NCBI RefSeq assembly: GCF_003254625.1
Contig: NZ_QJRJ01000074.1
Location: 62,001 to 126,000 of the forward strand
Length of the DNA: 64,000 bases
Direction: 5' to 3'
Source: Flavobacterium ginsenosidimutans
GTDB lineage: Bacteria > Bacteroidota > Bacteroidia > Flavobacteriales > Flavobacteriaceae
Shown piece after piece: positions 44,466 to 53,848 of this stretch. Position 1 is the stretch's first letter, and each line of letters begins with the position of its first letter. The notes beneath the pieces were generated by a model. That model did no database searches. It was not told the DNA's origin and saw nothing but the letters and a program-made list of their open reading frames with translations. The translations under genes and the position numbers were made by a program.

Positions 44466-45632
44466 ATGAAAAAAAGTCTTATTGCACTCTCTTTAGGAGG
44501 GTTAACTATTGGTATTACAGAATTTGTAATGATGGGATTACTCCCAGATATTGCTTCAGATATGAAAGTTTCAATTCCAGTTGCAGGATATTTAATTTCA
44601 TCTTATGCACTTGGAGTTGTTATTGGAGCGCCTTTGTTAGTAATCGCAGGAAGAAATTATGCGCCTAAAAAAATGCTTTTAATTTTAGCTTTAATGTTGG
44701 CAGTTTTTAACTCATTGTCAATTATAGCTCCCGATTATAATGTGTTATTTGCTTCTCGATTTTTGTCTGGTTTACCACACGGAGCATTCTTTGGAGTGGG
44801 AGCGGTAGTCGCAAGCCGTTTGGCAGATAAAGGAAAAGAAGCGCAAGCAATCTCGATCATGTTTGCAGGTTTAACGATTGCCAACTTAATAGGTGTGCCA
44901 ATTGGAACTTATATAGGCCACCACTTTATTTGGCGATATACTTTCGTATTAATTGCTATTGTTGGATTATTGACTTTTTTGGCAATTTATTTATGGATGC
45001 CAAATCTTGAAAAAGGAGAAAGTGTAAATATGAAGACACAGCTTCAGTTCTTTAAGAAAACAGAAGCATGGCTAATTATCGGGATTACCGCAATTGGTTT
45101 TGGAGGTCTTTTTGCTTGGATAAGTTATATTGCTCCTTTATTAATTAATGTATCTAAATTTTCTCCAGAAGATGTCTCTTCAATCTTGATTTTGGCAGGA
45201 TTAGGAATGGTTGTTGGAAATTTCGTTGGAGGTAAATTGGCAGATAAATTCTCGCCAGCGCCAACTACATTAGCTTTATTGTTAGTAATGTCTATAGATT
45301 TAATTCTAGTTTACTTTTTCTCATTCAATCAATATGTATCGCTGTTTCTTACTTTCTTGACCGGAGCTATTTCATTTTCGGTTATCGCGCCAATTCAAAT
45401 GCTAATGATTCGTACGGCAAAAGGAGCAGAGATGATTGCCTCGGCATCACTTCAAGGAAGTTTTAATATTGGTAATGCTTTAGGTGCGTTTTTAGGCGGA
45501 TTGCCTTTGGCGGCAGGACTTAGCTATTCTTCTCCAAACCTTATTGGAGTTATGATGTCAATTATAGGAATGATTATTACATTTATACTGATGAGGTTAC
45601 ATCAAAAACAAGTGCAGTTGCAGCATATTTAA
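44466..45632 (+). CDS. MFS transporter (AraJ-like drug/sugar efflux)
   Basis: From the ATG at 44466 (MKKSLIALSLGG) the 388-residue protein has twelve predicted membrane spans, and the MFS signature region between helices 2 and 3 (YALGVVIGAPLLVIAGRNYAPKKM) and GLPHGAFFGVGAVVASRLADKGKEAQAIS further on. It resembles AraJ-type exporters. The ORF start 16 codons upstream is poor and rejected. The divergent cupin-AraC gene probably regulates it. The exported compound is unknown. Confidence 0.9.
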   Translation: MKKSLIALSLGGLTIGITEFVMMGLLPDIASDMKVSIPVAGYLISSYALGVVIGAPLLVIAGRNYAPKKMLLILALMLAVFNSLSIIAPDYNVLFASRFLSGLPHGAFFGVGAVVASRLADKGKEAQAISIMFAGLTIANLIGVPIGTYIGHHFIWRYTFVLIAIVGLLTFLAIYLWMPNLEKGESVNMKTQLQFFKKTEAWLIIGITAIGFGGLFAWISYIAPLLINVSKFSPEDVSSILILAGLGMVVGNFVGGKLADKFSPAPTTLALLLVMSIDLILVYFFSFNQYVSLFLTFLTGAISFSVIAPIQMLMIRTAKGAEMIASASLQGSFNIGNALGAFLGGLPLAAGLSYSSPNLIGVMMSIIGMIITFILMRLHQKQVQLQHI

Positions 45633-45650
45633 ATACAATTTAGTTACCTT

Positions 45651-45687
45651 TTTTAAGCCCTTAACGTTTGTTTAAGGGCTTTTTTTA
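45651..45687 (+). terminator. terminator after the MFS gene
   Basis: AAGCCCTTAA and TTAAGGGCTT form a stem with a 6-base loop followed by T7. Confidence 0.85.
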
Positions 45688-45854
45688 TGTCTATAATGAA
45701 AATTTTATAGAACACATTTCTTCTAGAGGCCATTTTTATCAGAAAATAAACTTTAAAAACACACTCTTTTTTCTGTTTAATTTTAATTTTTTTTAAATTT
45801 CTTCAATTTTTTAAGTGTAAAATCCACACCTAATAATTTCGTAATTAATATTCC

Positions 45855-45868
45855 TGTAATCGATTGTT
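45855..45868. promoter_or_regulatory. LacI-type half-operator, upstream site
   Basis: TGTAATCGATTGTT contains the AATCGATT core (45858-45865) shared with the two sites nearer the susC gene. It lies 186 bases upstream of the main site and could support looping. The match is weaker than at 46041. Confidence 0.4.
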
Positions 45869-46032
45869 TTTTTTGCAAAAATCAAATCAAATGAACGATT
45901 AATAATAATATATTTAATATTTTATGTTGGTATAAATTATATATCTAATATAAAAAAGCGATAAAATTTCTGATTCGTAATTTTTTTTATGAAATTTTTG
46001 GCAAAATTTATTTTTCGCTTAAAAAAAATATC

Positions 46033-46040
46033 TATGTTTG
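46033..46040 (+). promoter_or_regulatory. putative -7 box for the SusC operon
   Basis: TATGTTTG is an exact TAnnTTTG match lying immediately before the palindrome at 46041. The 5' leader to susC is about 200 bases. Confidence 0.5.
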
Positions 46041-46054
46041 TGTAATCGATTACA
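46041..46054. promoter_or_regulatory. perfect 14-bp LacI-family-like operator at the SusC promoter
   Basis: TGTAATCGATTACA is a perfect palindrome with the central CG and flanking A-n-CG-n-T pattern of LacI-family operators. It covers the probable transcription start. A second AATCGATT site follows at 46075-46082, 31 bases away (three helical turns). The cognate repressor is not in this window. Confidence 0.55.
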
Positions 46055-46072
46055 ACTTTTTTTTCGATGTTC

Positions 46073-46085
46073 GAAATCGATTAAG
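46073..46085. promoter_or_regulatory. third AATCGATT site in the SusC leader
   Basis: GAAATCGATTAAG carries the same 8-base core as the sites at 45858 and 46044 and lies in phase (31 bases) with the latter. Confidence 0.4.
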
Positions 46086-46250
46086 TATTTCGATTAGAAA
46101 AGGAATATAAATGAAGCAGAAATAAGACGTCGAAAAATTTTAATGTTAAAACAAAACCACAAGTAATAATTATAAGAATGAATTGAAAAGTAACCACAAA
46201 AAACCACTTAAACCAAACGAAAAAACATTAATTAACTTAAACAATCAACC

Positions 46251-49200
46251 ATGAACTTTAAAGAATTATTAAACAAAGGAGCAGATTTTTGCTCTAAACT
46301 TGTTTTCTTACTGTGCTTATTGATCGGTAGTCAAATACACGCACAGGGCACAACGATAGAGGGAACCGTGAAGGATGCTGCGGGACTTTCTCTTCCTGGG
46401 GTAAACGTCTTAGAAAAAGGAACTAAGAACGGAACTTCTACCGATTTTGACGGGCATTATAAATTGAAACTGACCAATTCAAAAGCCGTATTGAGTTTTT
46501 CTTTTATAGGATTTAAAACGATTGATATCTCTGCTGACGGTAAAACGAAAGTAAATGCAACTTTATCTGAAGATTCAAATAACTTAAATGAAGTTGTTGT
46601 AATTGGATATGGAACTTCTAAAAAATCTGATTTAACAGGAGCGGTTGCAACGTTTTCTGGAAGTGAGGTGCGTAAGATTCCGGTTCCAAACGTAGCAGAA
46701 GCCTTGACAGGACGTATTGCCGGAGTTTCTGTATCCTCTTCAGAAGGTTCGCCAGATTCAAATGTTCAAGTGAGAATTCGCGGAAACGGATCTTTAAGCC
46801 AAGATGCTTCTCCTTTGTATATTGTAGATGGTTTTCCTGTAAACAATATCAACGATATTTCTTCATCAGATATTGAAACGATGACGGTATTAAAAGATGC
46901 ATCATCTACAGCAATTTATGGTTCTAGAGGAGCTTATGGGGTTATTATTGTTACAACTAAAAAAGGTAAAGATGGTAAAATAGCTGTGAACTACAATATG
47001 TTCTACGGAATGAAAAAACTGGCTAATACTATTGACGTAACTTCTCCAGAGGACTATGTAAAATGGCAATATGAATATGCTTTACTTGATCAGAATGATA
47101 AAACCATTTTGAGCAACCCAAGTTCTTATACCAAATATTTTGGTAATTGGCAGGATTATGATATGTACAAAGGTATGAAAGGAAATAACTGGCAGAAGCA
47201 AGTTTTTGGACGTACAGGTGAAGTGCAAAGCCGTGACTTATCTATTCGTGGTGGAAGTGACAAAATGAATTACAACTTCAACTACGCACATTATGATGAA
47301 AAAGCAATTATGCTAGGATCAGATTTTAAGAGAAACAACTTATCTCTTGCGTTAAATAGTAAAGCTTCAGATAAAATAGATTTAAGTTTTACAGTTCGTT
47401 ATTCTGATACTGAAATTAATGGTGCAGGAATGAACGAACAAAATGAAGTTTCATCTGCAGATTCTCGTTTGAAAAATGTTGTAGGATATGCGCCAATTCC
47501 AATTCCTGGATTAACAACTGATGATACAGATGAAGCTGTAGCCAACAATTTAGTGCATCCTTTTGTTTCTATTGTAGATAACAATCGTGAGCAATTGAGA
47601 AAAAACTTTAACACATTAGGAAGTTTTTCTTGGAAACTTACTTCAGATTTAATTTTTAAAACAGAATTAGGTTTAGATAACTACAACTATCAAGATTACC
47701 GTTTCTACGGACGTACGACTTATTACGTAAAAAATAACCCTGCGGCAGAAAGACAAGGTATGCCTGCAATGATAATGTCAGATAGAAAAGATACTCGTTT
47801 TAGAAATGCAAATACGCTTAATTACGATTTGAAAAAAATAGTTGGCGAGAATCATAGTTTGAAATTGCTTTTAGGAGAAGAATCTATAGATTATAAAAGA
47901 AATGATTTAACGAATACAATTCAAGGATATCCATTGTCTTTCGAGTTAGATGAAGCAAAGAAATTAACTACACAAGGAACTCCAGTATCAGTTGATAATT
48001 TCTATTATCCAGACGATAAATTGCTTTCTTTCTTTGGACGCGCAAATTATGATTATAAAGACAAATATCTTTTTACAGCGACTTATCGTGCAGATGGTTC
48101 AAGTAAATTTTTAGGAGATAATAAATGGGGCTTTTTCCCAGCAGCAGCAGCAGCTTGGAAAATATCTGGAGAAGAATTTATGAAAAATGCTTCATGGGTT
48201 AACCTGCTTAAATTAAGAGTAAGTTATGGTGAAGCAGGTAATAATAATATTCCAACTGGACAAATGGTCCAAAGTTTTATTTCTTCTACCTCAACATGGA
48301 TCAATGGTGTTGATAACTATTGGGCAGCTTCTAAAACAATGGCCAATCCAGATTTAAAATGGGAAACTACAATTACACAAAACATCGGTTTAGATTTTGA
48401 CTTATTCAAAAATAAAGTAACTGGATCTGTCGAAATGTATAAAAATAAGACGAAAGATTTATTAATGCTTTTCCCAATTTCTGGAGGTTATGATAACCAA
48501 TATAGAAACATGGGTGAAATTCAAAACAGCGGTGTTGAAGCGACTTTGAACTTAAATCTTATTGAAAGACCTAAATACGGAGTGAGTTTATCTTTCAATG
48601 CTGCATTTAATACCAATAAAATCAACTCACTTGGAGTAATGGATAATTTTACTGCATCTTCTGGATGGGCTTCTTCATCAATTACTGGAGATTATTTAGT
48701 AAACGTAGGACAGCCATTAGGTATCATGTATGGTTATAAGAGCGATGGGCGTTACGAAGTTTCAGACTTTGATTACAGTGCAGGGGCTTATACTTTAAAA
48801 AATGGAGTGCCAGATGCTACTACAGTAGTAGGAAAGATGCAGCCAGGTGCTATGAAATTAAAAGATATCGATGGCGATGGTAAGGTAGATGCTAATGATC
48901 TTACGGTTATTGGAAACGCTAATCCAAAAAGTACTGGAGGTATGGTGTTAAATGCTAATGCTTATGGATTTGATCTTTCTGCAGCTTTTAACTGGAGTAT
49001 TGGAAATGATGTTTACAATGCAAATAAAGTGGAGTTTTCTACATCAATTCCAAATGGGCAATATAGAAATTTAAATTCTGAAATGGCTGATGGAACAAGA
49101 TGGACAAACTTGAATACAACTACTGGACAGTTAGTTACAGATCCAACGGAATTAGCTGCTTTAAATGCAAATACTACAATGTGGTCTCCTTATATGCCTC

Positions 49201-49478
49201 GTTATGTTTTTAGTGACTGGGCTGTTGAAGATGGTTCTTTCTTGAGACTTAATAATTTAAGTTTAGGTTATACTACACCAGGCGATTTAACTTCTGCTTT
49301 AGGAGTTTCTAAGCTAAGATTTTATTTTACAGCTAGTAATGTTTTTGTTTGGACGAAATATTCAGGTCCGGATCCAGAAGCTTCAACTAGAAGAAACACG
49401 CCTTACACACCGGGTGTTGATTATTCAGCATATCCGCGAAGCAGACAGTTTATTTTTGGTTTAAACCTTAATTTTTAA
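46251..49478 (+). CDS. SusC-family TonB-dependent outer membrane receptor
   Basis: The 1075-residue protein is a SusC/RagA receptor: signal peptide (about 1-32), a carboxypeptidase D regulatory-like domain (VKDAAGLSLPGVNVLEKGTK, about 40-59), a plug domain (VVIGYGTSKKSDLTGAVATF, then VQVRIRGNGSLSQDASPLYIVDGFP) and a 22-strand barrel ending RQFIFGLNLNF. It pairs with the SusD lipoprotein 20 bases downstream to bind and import glycans or oligosaccharides. Upstream are a Bacteroidota promoter and three LacI-type sites. The nature of the glycan cannot be read from the sequence. Confidence 0.96.
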   Translation: MNFKELLNKGADFCSKLVFLLCLLIGSQIHAQGTTIEGTVKDAAGLSLPGVNVLEKGTKNGTSTDFDGHYKLKLTNSKAVLSFSFIGFKTIDISADGKTKVNATLSEDSNNLNEVVVIGYGTSKKSDLTGAVATFSGSEVRKIPVPNVAEALTGRIAGVSVSSSEGSPDSNVQVRIRGNGSLSQDASPLYIVDGFPVNNINDISSSDIETMTVLKDASSTAIYGSRGAYGVIIVTTKKGKDGKIAVNYNMFYGMKKLANTIDVTSPEDYVKWQYEYALLDQNDKTILSNPSSYTKYFGNWQDYDMYKGMKGNNWQKQVFGRTGEVQSRDLSIRGGSDKMNYNFNYAHYDEKAIMLGSDFKRNNLSLALNSKASDKIDLSFTVRYSDTEINGAGMNEQNEVSSADSRLKNVVGYAPIPIPGLTTDDTDEAVANNLVHPFVSIVDNNREQLRKNFNTLGSFSWKLTSDLIFKTELGLDNYNYQDYRFYGRTTYYVKNNPAAERQGMPAMIMSDRKDTRFRNANTLNYDLKKIVGENHSLKLLLGEESIDYKRNDLTNTIQGYPLSFELDEAKKLTTQGTPVSVDNFYYPDDKLLSFFGRANYDYKDKYLFTATYRADGSSKFLGDNKWGFFPAAAAAWKISGEEFMKNASWVNLLKLRVSYGEAGNNNIPTGQMVQSFISSTSTWINGVDNYWAASKTMANPDLKWETTITQNIGLDFDLFKNKVTGSVEMYKNKTKDLLMLFPISGGYDNQYRNMGEIQNSGVEATLNLNLIERPKYGVSLSFNAAFNTNKINSLGVMDNFTASSGWASSSITGDYLVNVGQPLGIMYGYKSDGRYEVSDFDYSAGAYTLKNGVPDATTVVGKMQPGAMKLKDIDGDGKVDANDLTVIGNANPKSTGGMVLNANAYGFDLSAAFNWSIGNDVYNANKVEFSTSIPNGQYRNLNSEMADGTRWTNLNTTTGQLVTDPTELAALNANTTMWSPYMPRYVFSDWAVEDGSFLRLNNLSLGYTTPGDLTSALGVSKLRFYFTASNVFVWTKYSGPDPEASTRRNTPYTPGVDYSAYPRSRQFIFGLNLNF

Positions 49479-49498
49479 TTCAGTAAAACTTTCACAAG

Positions 49499-51289
49499 AT
49501 GAAACATAAAATATTAATCGCAGGAATATTTGTAGCAAGCTTTTTTACTTCTTGCTCAGATGATTACTTAGATGCTCCAGCAAAATCAACACTAGATGAA
49601 TCGGTTATTTTTTCTAGCCCAGGATTAGCTGAATCGGCAATTGACGGAATTAAAATTCCATTTGCTGAGACCAACTCATACAGAGGACGTTTTCTTCCTT
49701 TTTATGGATTAAATACAGATACAGAATGGTACAATTCTTCTCAGACAGTTAGCGACGCTTCTGATTTATGTACTTATGATGCAAAGCCAAATAACTCTCA
49801 GATGAATACAACTAACAATGCTTGGGCAATGATGTATTCAGGTATTGAGCGTGCTAATATCTGTATTCGTGGTTTACGTACTTATGGTAATCCAACACCA
49901 GGATCAGAGTTAGGATATTTGTTAGGTGAAGCCTTGACATTAAGAGCAATTTATTATGCCGATTTGGTAAAAGCTTGGGGAGATGTGCCTGCAAGATTTG
50001 AGCCATTAAACAATGCAACTATTTATATTGAAAAATCAAGTCGAGATGTAATTTACAAACAACTTCTGGCTGATTTAGCTGAAGCAGCAACATTGGTTCC
50101 TTGGCCAGGTGAATCTACTGCGACAAGTACAGTTGAAAGAATTAATAAAGCTTTTGTAAAAGGATTTCGAGCTCGTTTAGCATTAGCGGCAAGCGGTTAT
50201 CAGCAATATCCTGACGGAATTAGAAGAAGTACAGATCCTGAATTATCTGTTGCAAATATGTATGCATTAGCTTTATCAGAATCTCGTTCTGTTATTGCTA
50301 GCGGTTCAGCACATTTGGAGTCTTCATTTGAGACATTTTGGAAAAAATACAACCAAGAAAATATTACAGCAGGAGGAGAATCTCTTTGGGAGCTTCCTTT
50401 CTCAGATGGTAGAGGTCGTATGTTATTTACTTTTGCAGTTCGTCATACTACAAATGACCAGTTTCATGCTAACGGTGCAAATCGTGGTGGTGTAGCAGGA
50501 CCACTTCCAACAGTATTCTACGATTACGATCAAGCAGATACAAGAAGAGATGTAACTTGTGTTCCTTATAAATATGGTACAGCAGTAAACAATATTGCTA
50601 AACAAGAATTGGGAGCTTTAAATACTTGGTATTTTGGGAAATACCGTTACGAATGGATGACTCGTTTTGTTACTTCAACAAATGACGATGGGGTGAACAA
50701 AATTTATATGAGATATGCAGAAGTTCTTTTAATTGCAGCTGAAGCAGCTAACGAATTAGAAGGTCCAGCGGCGGCAGCTCCATATTTAAAAGAAATTAGA
50801 AGAAGAGCATTCCCAACAGCAGTTCAAACAGAAAAAGTTGATAATTATGTAAATGCATTGACTAGCAAAACAGCTATGTTTAATGCTCTTGTTGAAGAAA
50901 ACAAATATGAGTTTACAGGTGAAATGGAGCGTAAACAAGCTCTTATTCGTTGGAATTTGTTAAAAACAAAATTAGATGAAGCTAAAGTAAAAATGAAAAA
51001 TTTAGCGGATCGTACAGGTGCTTACGCAGATGTTCCAGCAACATTATATTATAAGTACCAATCTGATAATGTAAGCTTAGATATTTATGGTCTTAACCGT
51101 GGCGAAACTACAAATCCAGGCGCAGATTATACACAATTCGCTTGGACTTGGACTGGTGCCGCATCAGAAACTAAGATCAATACTTTGTACAAACCAGGGG
51201 TTAATCCAGATAATAGACAATTCTGGCCAATCTGGCAGGTGTTCCTTGACGGAAGTAATGGAAAACTGACTAATGATTATGGGTATTAA
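49499..51289 (+). CDS. RagB/SusD family nutrient-binding lipoprotein
   Basis: This is the 596-residue surface lipoprotein that caps the SusC barrel. It has the lipobox (FTSCSDDYLD, Cys about 19), the SusD-like N-terminal TPR (LGEALTLRAIYYADLVKAWGDVPARFE, about 140-166), a long insert, and the C-terminal YMRYAEVLLIAAEAANEL helices plus VEENKYEFTGEMERKQALIRW. The gene is separated from susC by 20 bases and is followed by the third operon gene 30 bases on. Substrate not predictable. Confidence 0.96.
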   Translation: MKHKILIAGIFVASFFTSCSDDYLDAPAKSTLDESVIFSSPGLAESAIDGIKIPFAETNSYRGRFLPFYGLNTDTEWYNSSQTVSDASDLCTYDAKPNNSQMNTTNNAWAMMYSGIERANICIRGLRTYGNPTPGSELGYLLGEALTLRAIYYADLVKAWGDVPARFEPLNNATIYIEKSSRDVIYKQLLADLAEAATLVPWPGESTATSTVERINKAFVKGFRARLALAASGYQQYPDGIRRSTDPELSVANMYALALSESRSVIASGSAHLESSFETFWKKYNQENITAGGESLWELPFSDGRGRMLFTFAVRHTTNDQFHANGANRGGVAGPLPTVFYDYDQADTRRDVTCVPYKYGTAVNNIAKQELGALNTWYFGKYRYEWMTRFVTSTNDDGVNKIYMRYAEVLLIAAEAANELEGPAAAAPYLKEIRRRAFPTAVQTEKVDNYVNALTSKTAMFNALVEENKYEFTGEMERKQALIRWNLLKTKLDEAKVKMKNLADRTGAYADVPATLYYKYQSDNVSLDIYGLNRGETTNPGADYTQFAWTWTGAASETKINTLYKPGVNPDNRQFWPIWQVFLDGSNGKLTNDYGY

Positions 51290-51319
51290 TAACATTCTGA
51301 GAATTAACAAAGTAGAATT

Positions 51320-52888
51320 ATGAAAACAAAATATATAACTAGAGGAATAATCGCTGCATTATTAGTTTTGCTGACTTTTTCAAGCTGTGAAACTTTTAAT
51401 GAAGCTGTTATCGACGATTTAAATGTAACTAGAGCTTTTTCGCCAATAGGGCTTACAGCTACCGTTAGAAATCAGACTACTGTCGAATTAAATTGGACAG
51501 TAAAAGAAGATGCAGATCATTATGTGGTAGAGTTTAGTGCAGATGATCCAGAGTTTAAAACCATTTATAAAACCATCAATGTGGCTCCAACAGAACTTCC
51601 TGTAAAAGTGGCGCTAGAAGGAGAAACGGTTTATTCAATCAGAGTGAAATCAGTAAGCGCTTCTGGTTTAGATGATTCTAAATGGTCTGTTGTAACTGCT
51701 ACAACTTCGTCAGAGGAACTTTTTCTTCCAATTCAAGATGGTGATGTAGAAGCAAAACAAGTGACTTTAAGATGGACTCCTAACATTACTGTTACACAAA
51801 TTGTTGTAAATCCAGGTGCAATAACACATACGATTACAGCAGCAGAAAAAACAGCAGGAGTTGCAGTTGTTACCGGATTAACTGCTGAAACAGCTTATAC
51901 AGCCGAGTTAATGAATGGTACTAAGAAAAGAGGTACAACAACATTTACGACTGGAATTGATATTGGAACTGGAATTTTGATTAAACCAGAAGACGATTTG
52001 AATGCTAAAATTACTGAAGCGGCTTCAGGATCAGTTCTTGTATTAATGCCTGGAGATTATACTGTATTTACAGGCGAGATCGCATTGAACAAATCGATTA
52101 CACTAAGAGGGCTTCGTACTTATGATAAACCGAAGTTGCATGTGAAATTTACAGTTAATGCAGGAACAGCAAATCTGTCTTTGATCGATCTTGATTTGGA
52201 TGGAACAGGAATGGATAATGCGGCCGTAATTACTATCTCTGGAGCAAACTCAACTTATGGTGATTTCTTAATTAGCAGCAGTAAAATACATGATTATACT
52301 CGCGCATTAATTGCGGCAAACGCAGCTGGTTCTAAATTGTCGTCTTTCACAGTAGATAATAGTATTGTAAAAAATGTAAACACTAATATTGGTGCAGATT
52401 TTATCGATTTTAGAAATACGTATGCTGCAAGTATTGTTCTTAAAAACAGTACATTCGACACTTGCTCTATAGGACGTGACTTTGTTAGAGCTGATGCTGT
52501 AGTTTCTCCAAATGGTTTCTCAGGAACGGGATTAACTACAAATGTATTAATTGACAGCTGTACATTATACAATGTATCAAATACAGTTGCTCCTAAGAGA
52601 ATATTGTACTTACGTTTTGCAAGTAATAACTCAACAGTTAAAAACACGTTGATTACTTCAACAACTGCAATTTTTACCAATCAGCCAGCGACCAATCAGC
52701 CGACATTTAATAAAAACTATTACAATGATGCGGTAAGTTTTATAGACGCAACAATTACTAATAATAAAATTGATGCATCAGCAACTACTGCAAATCCACA
52801 GTTTGTTGATCCAGCAAATGGAGATTTCACAGTTAAAAATCAAACGTTGATTGATAACAATATTGGAGATCCAAGATGGTTAAAATAA
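51320..52888 (+). CDS. surface lipoprotein with FN3 and DUF4957/DUF5123-type beta-helix
   Basis: The 522-residue lipoprotein (lipobox FSSCETF, Cys about 24) has two fibronectin-III-like domains (ATVRNQTTVELNWTVKED, then VEAKQVTLRWTPNI) and a C-terminal right-handed beta-helix (from about 225) closing with FVDPANGDFTVKNQTLIDNNIGDPRW, the hallmark of DUF4957/DUF5123 proteins from SusCD loci for pectin-like and other plant glycans. It is in the SusE/SusF position and probably binds glycan at the surface. It is the last gene of the operon and is followed by a terminator. Confidence 0.88.
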   Translation: MKTKYITRGIIAALLVLLTFSSCETFNEAVIDDLNVTRAFSPIGLTATVRNQTTVELNWTVKEDADHYVVEFSADDPEFKTIYKTINVAPTELPVKVALEGETVYSIRVKSVSASGLDDSKWSVVTATTSSEELFLPIQDGDVEAKQVTLRWTPNITVTQIVVNPGAITHTITAAEKTAGVAVVTGLTAETAYTAELMNGTKKRGTTTFTTGIDIGTGILIKPEDDLNAKITEAASGSVLVLMPGDYTVFTGEIALNKSITLRGLRTYDKPKLHVKFTVNAGTANLSLIDLDLDGTGMDNAAVITISGANSTYGDFLISSSKIHDYTRALIAANAAGSKLSSFTVDNSIVKNVNTNIGADFIDFRNTYAASIVLKNSTFDTCSIGRDFVRADAVVSPNGFSGTGLTTNVLIDSCTLYNVSNTVAPKRILYLRFASNNSTVKNTLITSTTAIFTNQPATNQPTFNKNYYNDAVSFIDATITNNKIDASATTANPQFVDPANGDFTVKNQTLIDNNIGDPRWLK

Positions 52889-52908
52889 AATTTCATGGTT
52901 AGTTAATA

Positions 52909-52944
52909 GAAAAGCGGAATACATTTTTGTATTCCGCTTTTTTT
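52909..52944. terminator. terminator after the SusCD operon
   Basis: AAAGCGGAATACA and TGTATTCCGCTTT form a perfect stem around a T-rich loop and end in T7. Confidence 0.87.
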
Positions 52945-52977
52945 ATGAATCTATATTTTTACAAAATGATTTCTAAT

Positions 52978-53550
52978 TTATTCAATTATAAAATCGAATT
53001 TTTCAAGTAATCCTGCGAGCGCTGTATGTGAAACTTTTGTGCCTTTTATTTTGTTTTCTGACGGATCAAAAGAATAATTTTTAGAAGTTCTGAAATCAGT
53101 TTTCTCCAGAATACTTTCCACGAAAGTGGCGCCAGAAAGATCACAATTTTTAAAAATAGCCAGAGATAAATCGGTATTTGATAAATCTGTTTCTTTTAAA
53201 GAACAATCGACGAAATTGGTTTTCTTGAGCTTTTTATAAATGAAAGTCGAATAATCTAAAATGCAATCCTCAAAATTCATCGAAAATAAAAAACTATTGC
53301 AGGCGCTGAAATCAAGTCCCATCAATTTGCATCCAATAAATTTGATGTTTTTCAACCCAGTGTTTTTTAAAACAGCCAGCGAAAGATTGCAGTTTTTAAA
53401 AGTAGAATCTAGAAAGTCATTATGACTCAAATCACTTTTAGAAAAGTTACAGTTAATGAATTCGCAATTAACAAATTCGGTATTGGCTAAACTTTGATCC
53501 GAATAATCGATCGATTCAAAAGTTCGGTTTTGATATAATTTTGATTCCAT
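52978..53550 (-). CDS. pentapeptide repeat protein
   Basis: The 190-residue protein consists of A(D/N)LXX-like pentapeptide repeats: LANTEFVNCEFINCNFSKSDLSHNDF, then DFSACNSFLFSMNFEDC, LKKTNFVDCSLKETDLSNTDLS and LSGATFVESILEKTDF. These fold into a right-handed quadrilateral helix. Related proteins (Qnr, MfpA) can protect DNA gyrase, but most pentapeptide proteins have no proven role; no regulatory context here supports gyrase protection. It lies convergent with the SusCD operon. Confidence 0.9.
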   Translation of the reverse strand: MESKLYQNRTFESIDYSDQSLANTEFVNCEFINCNFSKSDLSHNDFLDSTFKNCNLSLAVLKNTGLKNIKFIGCKLMGLDFSACNSFLFSMNFEDCILDYSTFIYKKLKKTNFVDCSLKETDLSNTDLSLAIFKNCDLSGATFVESILEKTDFRTSKNYSFDPSENKIKGTKVSHTALAGLLEKFDFIIE

Positions 53551-53577
53551 ATAAATTTTAAAAAAGCGTATAAAGTT

Positions 53578-53787
53578 TTATTCTAATTCGATACAATCGA
53601 AAATAGTATTGTTTTGAAGTATTTCCGCAACATTCAATTCGCTGTCAACTCTTAGAATATTGTCGCAGTCTTCAAGGTCAAAATTCCACTCAGAATTAGG
53701 TAATAATTCATTTAGAAATACAGAAGCCGATTCAAATTTGGCCTTATTATCAACGGAAGTTTTAAAAACATAAATCATAATTTGCAT
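53578..53787 (-). CDS. small hypothetical protein, possible ferredoxin-like fold
   Basis: A conservative start at 53787 (MQIMIYVFKTSVDNKAKF) gives about 69 residues; a longer ORF with a poor N-terminus extends to 53820. The sequence IYVFKTSVDNKAKFESASVFLNELLPNSEWNFDLEDCDNILRVDSELNVAEILQNN follows a beta-alpha-beta pattern like small HMA-like/ferredoxin-like domains, but lacks CxxC. It lies 28 bases upstream of the pentapeptide gene on the same strand and may be cotranscribed. Function unknown. Confidence 0.55.
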   Translation of the reverse strand: MQIMIYVFKTSVDNKAKFESASVFLNELLPNSEWNFDLEDCDNILRVDSELNVAEILQNNTIFDCIELE

Positions 53788-53848
53788 TTTTGAGGAAGCA
53801 AATTTCTGAAAAACACCCACATATTTGTTAGGATTCTATAATCAATAA

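Noticed and set aside
52978-53550. Quinolone-resistance (Qnr) gene
   Set aside because: It has pentapeptide repeats but no convincing Qnr-specific loops, and the repeats contain many Cys residues not typical of Qnr; a plain pentapeptide protein is the supported call.
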